Assembly: GCA_028292745.1 (NCBI GenBank)
Contig: JAQGLT010000032.1
Coordinates: 1-38,276 of the forward strand
Source: Polaromonas sp.
GTDB taxonomy: Bacteria; Pseudomonadota; Gammaproteobacteria; Burkholderiales; Burkholderiaceae_C
Reading direction: 5' to 3'
DNA length: 38,276 bases
The position numbers and the translations under genes were made by a program. The notes under the pieces were generated by a model. The model had not been told where the DNA came from. It saw only the letters and a program-made list of their open reading frames with translations, and did not search any database. Below are positions 36,520-38,276 of this stretch, in pieces (the first letter of the stretch is position 1; the number at the start of each line of letters is the position of its first letter).

Positions 36520-36600
36520 CATGTAACTAATTAATAAAATTTTGTAACAAAATTAACAAAAATGAAAAAATTCCCAAATCAACAGCTTGTAACATGCATG
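36520..36600. promoter_or_regulatory. AT-rich region with TGTAAC repeats between kinase and groES
   Basis: Three copies of TGTAAC (36522, 36543, 36588) lie in an AT-rich stretch upstream of the kinase; the first two are 21 bases apart, two helical turns. A perfect inverted repeat AATTTTG-TAA-CAAAATT spans 36538-36554. This is a plausible regulator site or promoter for the kinase, not an identified one. The rest of the 418-base gap 36413-36830 holds the groES promoter and operator and no gene. Confidence 0.35.
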
Positions 36601-36684
36601 CGGATGATAGCAGTGAGCTTCTAGCGGCCCAATGCACGGCTGCCCGGCCGGCTGCCGTCCGACCCATCAATTAAATTGCCGGGT

Positions 36685-36711
36685 CTTGAAAACCGATATA
36701 AATGCCCCTAT
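36685..36711 (+). promoter_or_regulatory. Sigma-32-type heat-shock promoter of groESL
   Basis: CTTGAA (36685-36690), a 14-base spacer and CCCCTATC (36705-36711 onward) match the RpoH consensus CTTGAAA / CCCCATnT closely. It lies just upstream of the CIRCE operator, so RpoH activates and HrcA represses the same start region. Confidence 0.75.
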
Positions 36712-36713
36712 CA

Positions 36714-36740
36714 TTAGCACTCGATGGTCTGGAGTGCTAG
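36714..36740 (+). promoter_or_regulatory. CIRCE operator (HrcA binding site)
   Basis: TTAGCACTC, nine bases, GAGTGCTAG: the classical CIRCE inverted repeat with one mismatch at the outer base. It is 90 bases before groES, overlapping the start of the transcript expected from the sigma-32 promoter. Confidence 0.93.
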
Positions 36741-36830
36741 CAATGCCTTCGACCAGCATTTTGACAGGTGCCTGCTTTCAGCAGGGCCTGATGATTCCCA
36801 AAACCATTGTTTTAAAACAAGGAGCTACCC

Positions 36831-37121
36831 ATGAATCTTCGTCCTTTGCACGACCGCGTGATTGTCAAACGCGTGGAAAACGAAACCAAAACCGCCTCCG
36901 GCATCGTCATTCCTGACAGCGCCGCTGAAAAGCCCGATCAAGGCGAAGTGCTGGCTGTCGGTCCAGGCAAGAAAAATGACAAAGGCGAAATCGGTGCCAT
37001 GGCCGTCAAGGTGGGCGACCGCGTGCTGTTCGGCAAATACAGTGGCCAGACCGTCAAGGTCGATGGCGACGAGTTGCTGGTCATGAAGGAAGAAGACCTG
37101 TTTGCAGTGGTCGAGAAGTAA
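36831..37121 (+). CDS. groES: Co-chaperonin GroES
   Basis: A 96-residue lid subunit of the chaperonin. Family marks: [16 protein letters not shown], the mobile loop about 17-32 ([16 protein letters not shown]), [13 protein letters not shown] and [20 protein letters not shown]. The binding site AAGGAG lies seven bases before the ATG. Controlled by the sigma-32 promoter and CIRCE upstream. A dispersed repeat separates it from groEL, which probably shares its transcript. Confidence 0.98.
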   Translation: MNLRPLHDRVIVKRVENETKTASGIVIPDSAAEKPDQGEVLAVGPGKKNDKGEIGAMAVKVGDRVLFGKYSGQTVKVDGDELLVMKEEDLFAVVEK

Positions 37122-37141
37122 TTTCTCCTCGGCTTCTGCAT

Positions 37142-37202
37142 TGCTACATATTTGATAGCTGTCAGCGCTTATACAGCTTGCGCTAGCAGCCTATTTCATT
37201 CA
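37142..37202 (+). repeat. Dispersed ~60-bp intergenic repeat, copy between groES and groEL
   Basis: Head GCTACATATTTGATAGC, N5-GCGC, eleven variable bases, GCGCTAGCAGCC, tail TATTTCATTCAT. It fills the groES-groEL gap, where a hairpin could alter the ratio of the two products; that effect is inference. Confidence 0.8.
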
Positions 37203-37212
37203 TAAACTTTAA

Positions 37213-38276
<1,064 letters not shown>

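Noticed and set aside
36607..36629. Possible truncated repeat copy (ATAGC-N5-GC...TTCTAGCGGCC)
   Set aside because: Head is incomplete and the eleven-base middle is missing; too short to call.

Overview
The window looks like chromosomal DNA of a betaproteobacterium in the order Burkholderiales, most likely family Comamonadaceae and close to Polaromonas or Rhodoferax. This rests on gene order (pilMNOPQ next to aroK-aroB-dgt and gltB; cyaY divergent from lptM-lysA; System II cytochrome c biogenesis resB-ccsB beside cytochrome c4 and engB), on the protein sequences, and on a dispersed ~60-bp intergenic repeat of a kind I associate with this family. The genus is an inference from memory and was not tested by a search.

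Layout. 1-3670 (minus): first 1,223 codons of gltB. 3671-4608: palindromic repeats beside a REP-associated (RAYT/Y1) transposase. 4681-16135 (minus): an MFS transporter, dgt, aroB, aroK, a large Ig-like lipoprotein, then pilQ-P-O-N-M; transcription runs from pilM towards the MFS gene. 16395-18818 (plus): penicillin-binding protein 1A. 18882-19217 (minus): cyaY, divergent from lptM and lysA (19230-20848, plus). 20975-22656 (minus): msrQ-msrP. 22750-27286 (minus): ccsB, interrupted by an in-frame stop, then resB, a terminator and cytochrome c4. 27492-28256 (plus): engB. 28470-30211 (minus): two overlapping LpxL-type acyltransferase genes, divergent from metK (30378-31559, plus), which has a structured leader. 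31781-32221: two doubtful small ORFs. 32412-36412 (minus): a multi-PAS hybrid histidine kinase followed by a small degenerate-kinase protein. 36685-38276: groESL with a sigma-32-type promoter and a CIRCE operator; groEL carries an in-frame TAA at codon 253.

Most genes are housekeeping: nitrogen assimilation, shikimate and lysine synthesis, dNTP control, type IV pilus assembly, peptidoglycan and lipid A synthesis, cytochrome maturation, periplasmic methionine repair, SAM synthesis and protein folding. The points most worth a second look are: (i) two independent in-frame TAA codons, in groEL and ccsB, each where the family has an acidic residue; (ii) a metK 5' leader that can fold like a SAM-II pseudoknot and has a downstream hairpin whose loop matches the metK ribosome binding site; (iii) five near-gapless copies of a ~60-bp repeat at gene borders, one supplying the msrQ stop codon and one an RBS-like sequence at the dgt start; (iv) an Ig-like lipoprotein inserted between pilQ and aroK; (v) a hybrid kinase paired with a ChpT-like degenerate kinase.
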